Assembly (NCBI GenBank): GCA_005789565.1
Contig: SXXL01000006.1
Coordinates: 1 to 64,000, forward strand
Length of the DNA: 64,000 nt
Source of the DNA: Bacteroidota bacterium
GTDB lineage: Bacteria > Bacteroidota > Bacteroidia > Chitinophagales > Chitinophagaceae
Direction: 5' to 3'
In this document: positions 51,857 through 61,461 of the stretch, in pieces
Numbering within the stretch: the first letter of the stretch is position 1
How the letters are laid out: each line of letters starts with the position of its first letter
Notes under the pieces: generated by a model
The model's database searches: none
What the model was told of the DNA's origin: nothing
Seen by the model: the letters and a program-made list of their open reading frames with translations, nothing else
Position numbers and translations under genes: made by a program

Positions 51857-52582
51857 TTATTTTCCGATCCAGTCATACGGGGCATTCGCTTGCTGTCCGT
51901 CCGGCCGATTTGTATTCCCCCGAATCGAATAAACCGTATGGGCTTTTAACTGATCGGAAGGCATTTCGATCGCGGTAATGGATCGTATTGCCTGCTCGTC
52001 TAAGGTAGGGTCGATCCAAGCCAGCGCTTGCTCCGGCTCCAGCAATAAGGGCATCCGAAACTTATTACCCCCGTCGTTGTGAATGTTCCGAAATAATTCA
52101 TTGCCCTCGCGGGTCAGGATCGCAAAGCTTTGCGTTCGCGGGTTGAAAAGAGAAGGGATCAGCAAGGGTGCTCCGGAGGCTAGTCGAATATACCAAGGCA
52201 TTTTGCGGGATCGCCCCGCTACTTTCTGATGCTCGTACACACCATCGGCCACTAACAAACAACGATCGCTTCGGTGGTTGTACCAGGCCGATCCCTTTTC
52301 CAGTACGCGTTCGGATCGGGCATTGAAAAAATGATTGCCGTATTTCTCAAATTGATCAGGCCGATCAACCATAAAATCGGCTATCAGTCCCCACTGCATC
52401 GGCACTACCTCCGGCGCCTCCTCTTTTTGAACGATCACCCAACATGCTGGTCGCGCAAAAGCCGACAAATGCGGGGCATCCTGATCGGACTCCGTGAATT
52501 CCTTTTTGATCCGAACGCCTTTTACTTTTTGAGGTAAGCCATTCGGACCCAGCGCTGCTTTATATCCAATGTCTACACACAT
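51857..52582 (-). CDS. SRAP-domain protein (HMCES/YedK family)
   Basis: 241 residues from the ATG at 52582, chosen because the SRAP catalytic Cys must be residue 2 after Met removal (MCVDIGY); the ORF-track start at 52642 would bury it. Other motifs: the NARSE segment (Asn and Glu of the active site), the Glu in DGVYEHQ, and RMPLLL near the His region. These proteins crosslink to abasic sites in single-stranded DNA through the N-terminal Cys and protect them. It lies 11 bases downstream of the GGT gene on the same strand. Confidence 0.9.
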   Translation of the reverse strand: MCVDIGYKAALGPNGLPQKVKGVRIKKEFTESDQDAPHLSAFARPACWVIVQKEEAPEVVPMQWGLIADFMVDRPDQFEKYGNHFFNARSERVLEKGSAWYNHRSDRCLLVADGVYEHQKVAGRSRKMPWYIRLASGAPLLIPSLFNPRTQSFAILTREGNELFRNIHNDGGNKFRMPLLLEPEQALAWIDPTLDEQAIRSITAIEMPSDQLKAHTVYSIRGNTNRPDGQQANAPYDWIGK

Positions 52583-52593
52583 GGTATTATCAA

Positions 52594-54492
52594 TTACCAA
52601 CCGATCCCGTAATCCTCCCCGTGATTGCTCGATCCACCCCAAAGCGAACCGTGTTTCCAGTCGAAATAAATGGCGTTGATCGGGCCGGAGGTGCGGTCCT
52701 CGAAACTCAACTTATAGCCCATCGATTTCAGCGCTTCTCGTACGGATGAAGGTGTTTTGTCGGATAGGAGTAAGTTGCCCGGGCGAGGTTGGCGTTCTGT
52801 GATCTTATTTCCCCCCAGTGATAACCAAAGTTGATTGGTATTGATGTTAGCCGCCTCGGTGGCCTGCTGCACCGTCATCCCAAACTCGACCATATTCAAA
52901 AAGAACTGAAGGAGATTTTGGTCCTGCGTATCGCCCCCCTGCACTGCAAATGCTAAATAGGGCTTTCCGTCGCGCATGGCCAAACTTGGCGTGAGGGTTA
53001 CCCGAGGGCGCTTGCCCGGTGCTACTACATTGAACGGATTTAGCGAGGAGTCCAACACAAAACTCTGCATGCGCTGACTCATCCCCACCCCGGTTCTGCC
53101 GGCTATACAGGCCGGGATCCAGCCCCCGCTGGGCGTAATGGAAACCACCCACCCTTCTTTGTCTGCGGCTTCAATGGAAGTAGTGCCCATCCACAATCGT
53201 TCCGAATAGGTGCTTTCCTCAAAGGCAATGCCGGCGGTGTCGTGTGCCGGCGCAAAATTTCTTTTTTCCTCTTTTTCGCTGGTGGGGTAACGTGACTTCA
53301 GCCAATGGGTATAGGGATTTTGTTTGCCTTCGAAAGGGTAGGGGTCGCCCGGACCGATCAACGAATCATTTTGATTCCGATTCATCGAAGTAGCCCGTTG
53401 TTTGGCATATTCCTTACTCAGCAAACCCTTCATCGGTTCTTGTGGAGAAAAATAGGGATCACCATAATAAAAATCTCGATCGGCAAAAGCCATGCTCATG
53501 GCTTGATACAAGGTGTGGATGTAGGGAACACTGTTGTAGCCCATGGATTTGAGGTCGAAATTTTCCAGAATGTTCAGGGCTTGCAGCATCGAGGGACCTT
53601 GTGTCCATGGTTGCATCTTATAAACGTCGATCCCTTTGTAGCTCACGTGTAGCGGCTCTTCCTCGATGGGTTTCCATCGGGCCAAATCATCCTTGGTAAT
53701 GAGTCCGCCCTGCTCCCGACAACCCCGCACGAACTCCTCTGCGATATCACCTCTGTAAAACCGATTACAAGCTGCTTGGATCGCCGCTTTTCGGCTGGCG
53801 CCTTTCATCAGGGCTTGTTGTTCGGCCTCCACCATTTTATTGAGGGTGTTCAACAGGTCCTGTTGGACAAAGATCTCTCCGGTCTCGGGGGCTTCTCGTT
53901 TCTCTCCCAGGTGGGGAAGAAAAACGGATTTACTGTAAGGCCATTGTTTGATCAATCCTTTCTGACGCTCGATGCTGTTGGCGGTTTGCGCTTCGATCGG
54001 ATAGCCCGCCGCCAGTTCCATGGCTGGGGCCAATACTTCTTGCAGGCTTTTAGTGCCGTATTCGGCGAGCAGGTGACAGAGTCCGCCCGGTGTACCCGGC
54101 GTAGTGGCGGCCAGCGGACCATATTCCGGCGGAAACGCATATCCCTTGCTCTTGAAAAATTCGGCCGTGGCACCGGTGGGCGCTACGCCCATGGCATTGA
54201 GGCTGATGACCTTTTTTGTTTTTGGATTATACAGCAACACCTGAGTCTCGCCTCCCCAACTCAGCACGTCCCACATGGTGCACGTGGAGGCAAGCATCGC
54301 ACAGGCGGCATCGACGGCATTGCCACCCTCTTGAAATAGTTTCGCGCCAGCGGTAGCAGCCAAAGGTTTTCCCGTGATGGCCATCCAGTTTTTTCCGTGC
54401 AGCGGTGGTTTTTGGGTGCGCTGGGAAAAAAGGAGATTCCCGTTGAATAGAGCCAGCATAAAAAGAATGAAGATCTGCTTGGAGTGATTCAT
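52594..54492 (-). CDS. Exported gamma-glutamyltransferase-family protein
   Basis: 632 residues. Signal peptide ending LLFSQ, then an N-terminal nucleophile hydrolase. The autoprocessing Thr pair is T437-T438 in MGTTSIEAADKEGWVVSIT; cleavage before T437 would give the large and small subunits. The PSGGW and GGDTQDQNLLQFFLNMVEFG segments are family motifs. GGTs cleave gamma-glutamyl bonds of glutathione or gamma-glutamyl peptides and polymers in the periplasm. The substrate here is unknown. It is divergent from the PqqB-like gene. Confidence 0.9.
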   Translation of the reverse strand: MNHSKQIFILFMLALFNGNLLFSQRTQKPPLHGKNWMAITGKPLAATAGAKLFQEGGNAVDAACAMLASTCTMWDVLSWGGETQVLLYNPKTKKVISLNAMGVAPTGATAEFFKSKGYAFPPEYGPLAATTPGTPGGLCHLLAEYGTKSLQEVLAPAMELAAGYPIEAQTANSIERQKGLIKQWPYSKSVFLPHLGEKREAPETGEIFVQQDLLNTLNKMVEAEQQALMKGASRKAAIQAACNRFYRGDIAEEFVRGCREQGGLITKDDLARWKPIEEEPLHVSYKGIDVYKMQPWTQGPSMLQALNILENFDLKSMGYNSVPYIHTLYQAMSMAFADRDFYYGDPYFSPQEPMKGLLSKEYAKQRATSMNRNQNDSLIGPGDPYPFEGKQNPYTHWLKSRYPTSEKEEKRNFAPAHDTAGIAFEESTYSERLWMGTTSIEAADKEGWVVSITPSGGWIPACIAGRTGVGMSQRMQSFVLDSSLNPFNVVAPGKRPRVTLTPSLAMRDGKPYLAFAVQGGDTQDQNLLQFFLNMVEFGMTVQQATEAANINTNQLWLSLGGNKITERQPRPGNLLLSDKTPSSVREALKSMGYKLSFEDRTSGPINAIYFDWKHGSLWGGSSNHGEDYGIGW

Positions 54493-54513
54493 GTTGGTTT
54501 ATTACATAAATGG

Positions 54514-54532
54514 TTGAGTACAATTTACTCAA
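54514..54532. promoter_or_regulatory. Inverted repeat TTGAGTA-N5-TACTCAA in a divergent promoter region
   Basis: Seven-base perfect arms around CAATT, 22 bases from the ggt ATG, in the 142-base region between ggt and the PqqB-like gene. It is a possible operator for one or both genes; no regulator is adjacent. Confidence 0.4.
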
Positions 54533-54634
54533 GATTTTGCAGGTCAACCGGCAGTCTGTTGAAAATTCCTTTCCTTACCGCGCTTATCCTAATATTGTAT
54601 ACCATTTCTTCCTGAAAACCTAATTGTTTAGATC

Positions 54635-55582
54635 ATGACAACTCTTTTCCTCCCGATTCACCGTTATGCCGGTGTCGTTTCGGCATGTATCTTTTTTTTG
54701 ATGGGACTCTTTATCCCCATTTCTTCATTTGCACAAGTCGAGTTGCATATCTTGGGTATCACCCAAGACGCCGGATTACCACAGTTGGGATGTCTGCGGT
54801 CTTGTTGTCAGTTGAACGGCAAGCCAAGGGAGCGCGTGCCAGTTGTATCGCTTGGCATCACGCAAGCCGATTCGTCCAAAGCCATTTTAGTGGAGGCAAC
54901 ACCCGATATCAATTCACAATGGCAGCGCTTGACCGAATTGAATCGAGGCACAGAGCCTTCCTCCGTACTCATTACCCACGCACACATGGGGCATTACGGC
55001 GGCTTGATGCAATTGGGACGAGAGGCTCGCAACACCAACGGGGTTACTGTAATCGGACATCCCTCGCTGATCGATTTTCTACAGCGTGATCAACCCTGGA
55101 AGCAACTGATCACGTTGCAAAACATTCACTCCTTTCCCCTTCAGCCGCTGGAGACAAAAGAGATCGGTCAACTTACGATACGGCCCATTTCGGTGCCTCA
55201 TCGGGCAGAGGTCAGTGCTACCTATGGATATGTGTTGGAAGGTCCTTTTAAGCGGGCATTATTCGTGCCGGATATTGATAAATGGTCTAACTGGAATATT
55301 TCGATTGATAGTTTACTTCAACAAGTGGATTATGCTTTTTTAGATGCCACTTTTTTTGATGCCCGCGAGTTGCCCGGTCGAAACCTTCGGGAAATACCGC
55401 ATCCAACCGTACTGGAAACAATGGAGCGGGCGCGGGATTGGCCGATTTCTCTTCGGCAGAAGGTTTACCTGATCCATTTCAATCATACCAATCCCTTGTT
55501 GCAGCCAGGTAGTCAGCCCGAGGAGCTCGTCACCCAATTTGGAGTCCGGATCGCTCGGGTAGGGGATCGGATGGAGTTGTAG
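54635..55582 (+). CDS. Exported PqqB-like metallo-beta-lactamase-fold hydrolase
   Basis: 315 residues with an N-terminal export signal (about residues 12-33, ending SSFAQ). The mature domain opens VELHILGITQDAGLPQLGC, close to PqqB. The metal motif reads HAHMGHYGG, so the Asp of HxHxDH is replaced by Gly. Later motifs are SVPHRAEVS and IHFNHTNPLL. No other pqq gene is present and PqqB itself is cytosolic, so this is likely a different exported hydrolase. It is convergent with the M16 peptidase gene. Confidence 0.8.
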   Translation: MTTLFLPIHRYAGVVSACIFFLMGLFIPISSFAQVELHILGITQDAGLPQLGCLRSCCQLNGKPRERVPVVSLGITQADSSKAILVEATPDINSQWQRLTELNRGTEPSSVLITHAHMGHYGGLMQLGREARNTNGVTVIGHPSLIDFLQRDQPWKQLITLQNIHSFPLQPLETKEIGQLTIRPISVPHRAEVSATYGYVLEGPFKRALFVPDIDKWSNWNISIDSLLQQVDYAFLDATFFDARELPGRNLREIPHPTVLETMERARDWPISLRQKVYLIHFNHTNPLLQPGSQPEELVTQFGVRIARVGDRMEL

Positions 55583-55588
55583 GTCCTG

Positions 55589-58441
55589 TTAAAATGACTT
55601 CTTCTCCAATTTCTCCGCCGGTGGATCTTTCGGGGTCTCTGGCATCTGAATGGCGATCATTCGGCCCTTGGATTTCAGCAGCACCGAAGCGGCCTTTTTG
55701 ACATCCGCCACCGAGAAGGCATTGTAGTATTTCTCGGCATTGACCACATATTCCGCACTTCGTTCGCCCCGTTTAATCTCCTGCAACACATCCAGCCAGT
55801 ATTCGTTCTTCTTCATATCCACCCGGTGCTTTTCGATCCAGGCCTTTTTGACTTTGAAAATATAGCCGGTGTCAACACCCGCTACGGCTAATTGCTGCAG
55901 TTGACTGCGGAAGGTGCTGACCAAGGTGTCGACCTTAGCCGGACCGCACGGCAATTGCAGGATGAACTGATAACTGCCGATCGGATACTTGCTTACTTCT
56001 ATCTGTGTGCCGCCACCGTAGATGCCTTGTATCTTCTCGCGCATCTCCTCGATGATCGTGATGTTCATCACCTCGCTCAGGCCGGCCAATTGCAATGCAG
56101 ACTTCTCGGAGTAGGGAATCTCTCCGTGGTATACTCCCAAGATAAGGCTCTTGTCTTCTTTCCCTTTTTTATAGCGGAAATCATTGACCCCGGAAAAGGG
56201 CCGAACCTTATTATCCGTGAACCGTGCTTTGCCTGTTGCGGGCAATCCAGCTACGTATTTTTCCAGCAACGCGCGAACCTGCACCTCGTCTAAACTGCCC
56301 ACCATTACGATGTGCAGGCCGGCTACATTTCCCAACCGCTCCCGATAGATCTCTTGTGTCCGGTTCAAGTCGATCTTGTCAAAATTCTCTGCCTTCGGCA
56401 CCGCTGTGGGGGCCAGGGGATTGCTCTCATATAGTACTTTATACAGCGTATCGATAAAAGCTACCTGCGGGTTGGCACTGAGCATGGCTACCTGTGCTTT
56501 ATTCCGGGTGATCACCGAGCGGAAAAGGCTGCTGTCTCTGCGGGGCTCCAGTACGGCCAAGTGCAGCAATTGGAACAATGTCTCGAGATCTTTTTTACTG
56601 CTGTTTCCGGAGAAGCCGGAATTGTATTGGGTGATGGAAGGATTCAGTACCACCGATTTACCGGCCATTGTTTTGCGCATGTCGGTTGGGCTGAACTGTC
56701 CGTATCCCATGCTCATCGCCATCATCGCGGCATTCTCGGCATTGTATTTATCGGCGAGGCCATATTCGGTCAGACCGCCCTCGCGGGTGGCTGAGAATAG
56801 GATCTGATCGTCCTTGAAATCGGTTTGCTTGAGGGTGACGGTTACGCCGTTGGACAATACCAATTCGGTGGTACCCAACACCGCATCTTTTTTGCTTCCC
56901 GTGATCTTACCCGATCGGGGAGGCGTTGACAATAGGTTCGCCGCGATCGCTTTCTCCTCATAGGGTTTGATCGAGAGATCATTGGCACGCGAGGTGGTTA
57001 CCATGCTCAGTAAGGCCGATTCGCTGGGTAACAATTGTTTTTCATCTTTTTCGGGTCCCGTGACGTACGTAAACAAATACGCATCGTTGCGGTAGTTATC
57101 GGTGATCGCATTCACCTCTTTGAGGCTGATGCCAGCCATCAGCGATTTGACGTATTCATATTCCGCATCGATCCCGGGAGCTGGTTCCTGATCGGTGAAG
57201 TGACGGATGTATTCGTCGGCATAATCGGCCGACTCGGTCTTGTCTCGGTTGTTCCATTGGCGCTCGTAAAACGTCAATGTATTTTTCTTGGCCCGCTCCA
57301 ATTCAGGCTCCGTGAATCCGTAACGCTTGATTCGTTCGATCTCGTTCAGCGTAGCCTGGATCCCTTTACCAATCTCCTGGGTACCGGTCGATCCGGATAC
57401 ACTGAAGGATTCGTAGCGCTTGGCATAGCTGTCGAAACCGGCCCCGGCAAAAATGAATGGTGGGTCTGCCTTTTGCGTCAGCTCCCGAAAGCGATTGTTG
57501 AGCATGCCCACATAGATACTTTGGATCAGGGTACTGCGGTAGGCACCGAGGGTCTGTACCGGTGCTTGCGGTTTGGCCGGGTATTGGATATTGAATTGAT
57601 AACCGGTAGCCTCTTTGTCGGTCACTACCATGGCTTTGTTGGCGGAATAGGGCGGTACGGCAGCGTATTCGCGGGGGCGGGGACTGGCCGGGTTGATCAA
57701 CTTCTCAAAATGTTTTTTGATGTATCGCAGGGCTTCCGCTTGGCTGATATCACCCACCACTACCACGGCCATCAGGTCGGGACGATACCAGTCGCGGTAA
57801 AACCTGCGAATGGCATCAGTAGGAAACTGACGGATGATGCTGTCGACCCCGATCGGAAGACGTTTAGCATATTTAGACCCCTTGAACAGCTCCGGATATA
57901 CTTTCTTGAACATCCGCTCCTCGCCGCTTTTCCCGAGGCGACTCTCTTCCAAAATGATCCCGCGCTCGCTGTTAATGTCATCATCCAAATACGTTACCTG
58001 ATGGGCCCAGTCTTCCAAGATCTGAAACCCTTTGTCAAGATTGCCGGGCTGATCGGTGGGAATGGGTAAGATGTAAACCGTCTCATCAAAACTGGTGTAC
58101 GCATTGAGGTCATTTCCGAATTCTACGCCAATGCTTTGCAGGTAGGAAACGATATCGTTCTTTTTAAAGTTTCGGGTACCGTTGAAGGCCATGTGTTCGG
58201 CCATGTGCGCGAGTCCTTGCTGATCATCGTCCTCCATGATCGATCCCACTTTCACCACCAGCCGCAGTTCAACCTTTTTTTCGGGTTTCTTGTTTTCGCG
58301 GATGTAGTAGGTCAGTCCGTTTTCCAATTTTCCACTTACGGCTTTCTGATCGAAGGGCAAGCGTGCATTCGGATCATACTGCGCCAGCAAACTTCCGGTA
58401 CAGTAAAGGGCGATCAGCAGTAAAAAGGAGAATTTTCTCAT
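55589..58441 (-). CDS. M16-family zinc metallopeptidase (insulinase type)
   Basis: 950 residues with a signal peptide ending GSLLAQ, so periplasmic. The inverted zinc motif HxxEH is at H79-E82-H83 (GLAHMAEHMAFNG), with the third ligand Glu in SERGIILEESR. It consists of four homologous domains; the second half lacks the zinc motif, as usual for full-length pitrilysin/insulinase-like enzymes. It would degrade peptides. It has a -7 box 20 bases upstream and diverges from the DUF5686 gene. Confidence 0.94.
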   Translation of the reverse strand: MRKFSFLLLIALYCTGSLLAQYDPNARLPFDQKAVSGKLENGLTYYIRENKKPEKKVELRLVVKVGSIMEDDDQQGLAHMAEHMAFNGTRNFKKNDIVSYLQSIGVEFGNDLNAYTSFDETVYILPIPTDQPGNLDKGFQILEDWAHQVTYLDDDINSERGIILEESRLGKSGEERMFKKVYPELFKGSKYAKRLPIGVDSIIRQFPTDAIRRFYRDWYRPDLMAVVVVGDISQAEALRYIKKHFEKLINPASPRPREYAAVPPYSANKAMVVTDKEATGYQFNIQYPAKPQAPVQTLGAYRSTLIQSIYVGMLNNRFRELTQKADPPFIFAGAGFDSYAKRYESFSVSGSTGTQEIGKGIQATLNEIERIKRYGFTEPELERAKKNTLTFYERQWNNRDKTESADYADEYIRHFTDQEPAPGIDAEYEYVKSLMAGISLKEVNAITDNYRNDAYLFTYVTGPEKDEKQLLPSESALLSMVTTSRANDLSIKPYEEKAIAANLLSTPPRSGKITGSKKDAVLGTTELVLSNGVTVTLKQTDFKDDQILFSATREGGLTEYGLADKYNAENAAMMAMSMGYGQFSPTDMRKTMAGKSVVLNPSITQYNSGFSGNSSKKDLETLFQLLHLAVLEPRRDSSLFRSVITRNKAQVAMLSANPQVAFIDTLYKVLYESNPLAPTAVPKAENFDKIDLNRTQEIYRERLGNVAGLHIVMVGSLDEVQVRALLEKYVAGLPATGKARFTDNKVRPFSGVNDFRYKKGKEDKSLILGVYHGEIPYSEKSALQLAGLSEVMNITIIEEMREKIQGIYGGGTQIEVSKYPIGSYQFILQLPCGPAKVDTLVSTFRSQLQQLAVAGVDTGYIFKVKKAWIEKHRVDMKKNEYWLDVLQEIKRGERSAEYVVNAEKYYNAFSVADVKKAASVLLKSKGRMIAIQMPETPKDPPAEKLEKKSF

Positions 58442-58461
58442 GGGGGGTTTTTTGTATGGGT

Positions 58462-58469
58462 CAAAGATA
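58462..58469 (-). promoter_or_regulatory. -7 box TATCTTTG of the M16 peptidase gene
   Basis: Exact TAnnTTTG match on the minus strand, 20 bases before the ATG. Confidence 0.55.
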
Positions 58470-58642
58470 CCCCCGCGGCGTCTCTCGGACGGCCCACGCT
58501 GTTTTGAAACTGTTAAAACTGCTTCATTGGGGGAAGATTTTCTCTAAATCGAAAATGGGTTCGTTAGCCTGAAACACATAAACGCTTAATGTTGCCCACT
58601 GTCCGACCTTGCGAGCCTTGGCGTAGGCTGGAGTCGAATGTT

Positions 58643-58691
58643 GTCCGCCGTCCGCGGTCGGCCGTCGGCGGACAGTCGGCGAAGCGGACTA
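58643..58691. repeat. Heptad hairpin, GTCCGCC dialect, in a divergent region
   Basis: GTCCGCC-GTCCGCG-GTCGGCC-GTCGGCG-GACAGTCGGCGAAGCGGAC. GTCCGCCG pairs with CGGCGGAC. It sits upstream of both divergent genes (M16 peptidase and DUF5686), so it is not simply a terminator. Confidence 0.8.
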
Positions 58692-58702
58692 CTCAATTAC
58701 CC

Positions 58703-58710
58703 TAGTTTTG
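58703..58710 (+). promoter_or_regulatory. -7 box TAGTTTTG of the DUF5686 gene
   Basis: Exact TAnnTTTG match 15 bases before the ATG, immediately downstream of a heptad element. Confidence 0.55.
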
Positions 58711-58725
58711 CAGGAGCGCAAATCT

Positions 58726-61185
58726 ATGATTCGGACATTCTTACTCGGCTGTTTTTTCTTGCTGGTCACGCCGGCACAAGCCGCCACGATACGGGGATTG
58801 GTGGCCGATGCGGAGGGTAAACCCCTGCCATACGCCTCGCTGTCGGTCGTGGGTACCAGCAAAGGCGTTGTGGCGAATAGCGAAGGCCGGTACGAACTCA
58901 CACTCCCGGCCGGCACTTATACCTTGCTCTGTCAATATGTGGGCTATGCCCCGCAGCGAAAAAGTATGACCGTGCTGCAAAGCGACCTGGTGGTGAATTT
59001 TGTGCTGGAGCGACAAGAATTGGTGATGCCCGATGTGGTGGTGAAGAAAGGGGAGGATCCTGCCAACGAGATCATCCGCAACACCATCGCCCGACAGTCA
59101 GCGAATCTCGACCGCACGCGGGCATACAGCTGTCAGGTCTATTCAAAAGGTCAGCTGCGGCTCCGATCCTATCCCAAAAAATTCTTGGGCGAAAAAGTTG
59201 ATTTTGAGGATGGCGACTCCAGCCAGAAAAAGATCATTTATCTCTCTGAAACCGTATCGCGATTCTCGGTCGATGGACCGGCCAAGCGAAAGGTCGAGGT
59301 CATTTCTTCCAAGGTGAGTGGCAGCAGCGATGGCTTCGGTCTCGCCGTACCGGATGCCTATAATCTCTATCAGAACAATGTGATGATCTCTACGCGGATC
59401 AATCCAAGGGGATTTGTCTCCCCCCTGGCCAACAATGCACTGGCCTTCTATCGATATAAACTCTTGGGAACTTTCTACGAGAATGGAAAGCCCATCAGTC
59501 GCATTCAAGTAACGCCCCGAAGAAAGCAGGAGCCGTTGTTCAGCGGGCAGATCACCATCGTGGAAGATGATTGGCAGTTGCATTCGGTCGACCTCACCCT
59601 CCTGCGCGAACAACAGATTGAATTGCTCGACACCCTTCAGCTTGTGCAACTGTATCAGCGATACGATCCGGGCGATTGGCTGGTGTCGAGTCAGGTACTC
59701 TACCCGGCAGCCAAGAAATTCGGGTTCGATGCCTACGGCAGTTTTGTGAATGTGTACACGGAGTATGACCTGCAGCCTACTTGGACCAAAAAATTCTTCG
59801 ATCGTACCCTGCTTCGTTACCTCGACAGTGCCAACCGTCGATCCGATGCCTATTGGGAAACGGCCCGCCCCGTTCCCCTGATGCTCGATGAAGGGCGGGA
59901 TTATGCCCAAAAAGACAGCCTGGAAAAGGCCCGAAAAGATCCGCGCTACCTCGATTCCCTCAACCGGGTCCGAAATAAATTCACCCTGTCCAAACTCATA
60001 CTAACCGGACAGCCACTTTATGCCAAAGGGGAGGTCTTCTCCGTTTCGATGAATCCGGTATTGGCACAGATCAATTTTAATCCTGCCGAAGGCTGGGTGG
60101 TCCAACCCGAGCTCTCTTGGCGACGCGATCTGGATAGCACCGGCTCCCGTCGTTCCCTCTCCGGTTCCGTTGCATTACGCTACGGATTTGGCAATCAGCG
60201 ATTCCATCCCCGCGCCAGCATCAACTATACTTTTGGATCCAAACTCTCTCGCTCCCTTTCCCTGGCGTTGGGCCGACAAGTGATTCAATACAATAATCAA
60301 AGTCCCATCGACGAACGCAACAACACGCTGGCCTGTTTGCTCTATGAACAAAATGTGATCAAGACCTATCAATCCACTTTCGCCCGTTTGGGTTTCAACA
60401 CCGGTATCGGGGCCGGGCTCTCTCTGAACACTTCGGTTCAGTATGCCGATCGGTCGCCACTGGATAATATCACCGACTATACCTGGCGAAACCGGGATAA
60501 CACATCCTACTCACCCAACTATCCGACCGAGATCGCCACCTCTAACATGGCACCGCATCAGGTTTTTTTGCTGACGGCGGGTCTTCGTTGGCAACCCGGC
60601 GCCCGCTACATCGAGTTGCCGCAACGAACCATCAACGTCGGGGGTAAGGCGCCTGTTTTCTCGGCTCAAATCACCCAGGCACTGCAAGGAATCGCCGGAA
60701 GTGACGCCTCCTTTACCAAATGGCGCTTGGAGATGACCGATCAATTCAATCTCAAACTAAAAGGTATTTTTCGCTACCGGATCGGTTTGGGCGGATTCCT
60801 GAACGATGACAACGTACCATTACCCGACTATACGCATTTCAATGCAAACAACTGGCCTTTTGGCACCAATACCCTGAACAGCTTTCTGCTGCTTCCGGCC
60901 TATCAACTCAGCAATACCGATCCATTGTACCGACTGGCCCATGCTGAATATAACCTGAGGGGATTTATCACCAATAAGATCCCGGGTATCAAAAAGCTGA
61001 ATATTTATTTGCTCGCCGGTTTGAATACCGTCTATGTCAGTGCCAACCAACGATATTTTGAATGGTATCTCGGAATCGACAATCTGTTCAAGATCGTTCG
61101 GCTCGATTATATTTTCTCCTATCTGCCCGGCCAGCCCATGCAATCAGCCCTTCGGTTCGGAGTGACGGATCGGTTGGTGCGGTAA
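58726..61185 (+). CDS. DUF5686-type outer-membrane protein with carboxypeptidase-like domain
   Basis: 819 residues from the ATG at 58726 (MIRTFLLGCFF); the track start at 58708 overlaps the -7 box. It has a signal peptide ending AQAA, an N-terminal carboxypeptidase-D regulatory-like beta-sandwich (IRGLVADAEGKPLPYASLSVVG, about 20-100), then the DUF5686 region beginning ANEIIRNTIARQSAN and a beta-barrel-like C-terminus with many aromatic strand ends, finishing with FGVTDRLVR. It is probably an outer-membrane barrel of unknown function, without TonB plug motifs. Confidence 0.85.
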   Translation: MIRTFLLGCFFLLVTPAQAATIRGLVADAEGKPLPYASLSVVGTSKGVVANSEGRYELTLPAGTYTLLCQYVGYAPQRKSMTVLQSDLVVNFVLERQELVMPDVVVKKGEDPANEIIRNTIARQSANLDRTRAYSCQVYSKGQLRLRSYPKKFLGEKVDFEDGDSSQKKIIYLSETVSRFSVDGPAKRKVEVISSKVSGSSDGFGLAVPDAYNLYQNNVMISTRINPRGFVSPLANNALAFYRYKLLGTFYENGKPISRIQVTPRRKQEPLFSGQITIVEDDWQLHSVDLTLLREQQIELLDTLQLVQLYQRYDPGDWLVSSQVLYPAAKKFGFDAYGSFVNVYTEYDLQPTWTKKFFDRTLLRYLDSANRRSDAYWETARPVPLMLDEGRDYAQKDSLEKARKDPRYLDSLNRVRNKFTLSKLILTGQPLYAKGEVFSVSMNPVLAQINFNPAEGWVVQPELSWRRDLDSTGSRRSLSGSVALRYGFGNQRFHPRASINYTFGSKLSRSLSLALGRQVIQYNNQSPIDERNNTLACLLYEQNVIKTYQSTFARLGFNTGIGAGLSLNTSVQYADRSPLDNITDYTWRNRDNTSYSPNYPTEIATSNMAPHQVFLLTAGLRWQPGARYIELPQRTINVGGKAPVFSAQITQALQGIAGSDASFTKWRLEMTDQFNLKLKGIFRYRIGLGGFLNDDNVPLPDYTHFNANNWPFGTNTLNSFLLLPAYQLSNTDPLYRLAHAEYNLRGFITNKIPGIKKLNIYLLAGLNTVYVSANQRYFEWYLGIDNLFKIVRLDYIFSYLPGQPMQSALRFGVTDRLVR

Positions 61186-61461
61186 AGGTCCGCCGTCGGC
61201 CTGTGCGGCGATCGAATCAAATTTTTCGGCGATGCCAACTTGACCCGAACAACTGTTTAATTTTTTTCGAATACGGTATAGGCACTATTAGACAGTCATA
61301 TATGTAGTATATCTTTTTGTTATTCAATGGGGGAGGCATGGTTTGAGCAGCAGTCACAGAGGTGCTATCACTAATGTCTGATGTGGTTCGCTGTTCGTAG
61401 TGCGGAAAATTTGTACATTTATTTTAGTGATAAATCCAATTGGACCTCCAAAAAATACTGC
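61186..61461. other. 276-base gap with a short heptad remnant and A/T-rich sequence
   Basis: It contains two GTCCGCC/GTCGGCC heptads at 61188-61201 and then A/T-rich sequence with a near-miss promoter (TATATCTTTTTG) around 61308-61319. No convincing gene or RNA structure was seen. Confidence 0.5.

Noticed and set aside
54635-55582. PqqB of pyrroloquinoline quinone synthesis
   Set aside because: No pqqA, pqqC, pqqD or pqqE nearby, an export signal, and the metal Asp is missing.
57035-58069. 344-residue ORF antisense to the M16 peptidase
   Set aside because: Shadow of a gene with a clear HxxEH motif; no family features of its own.
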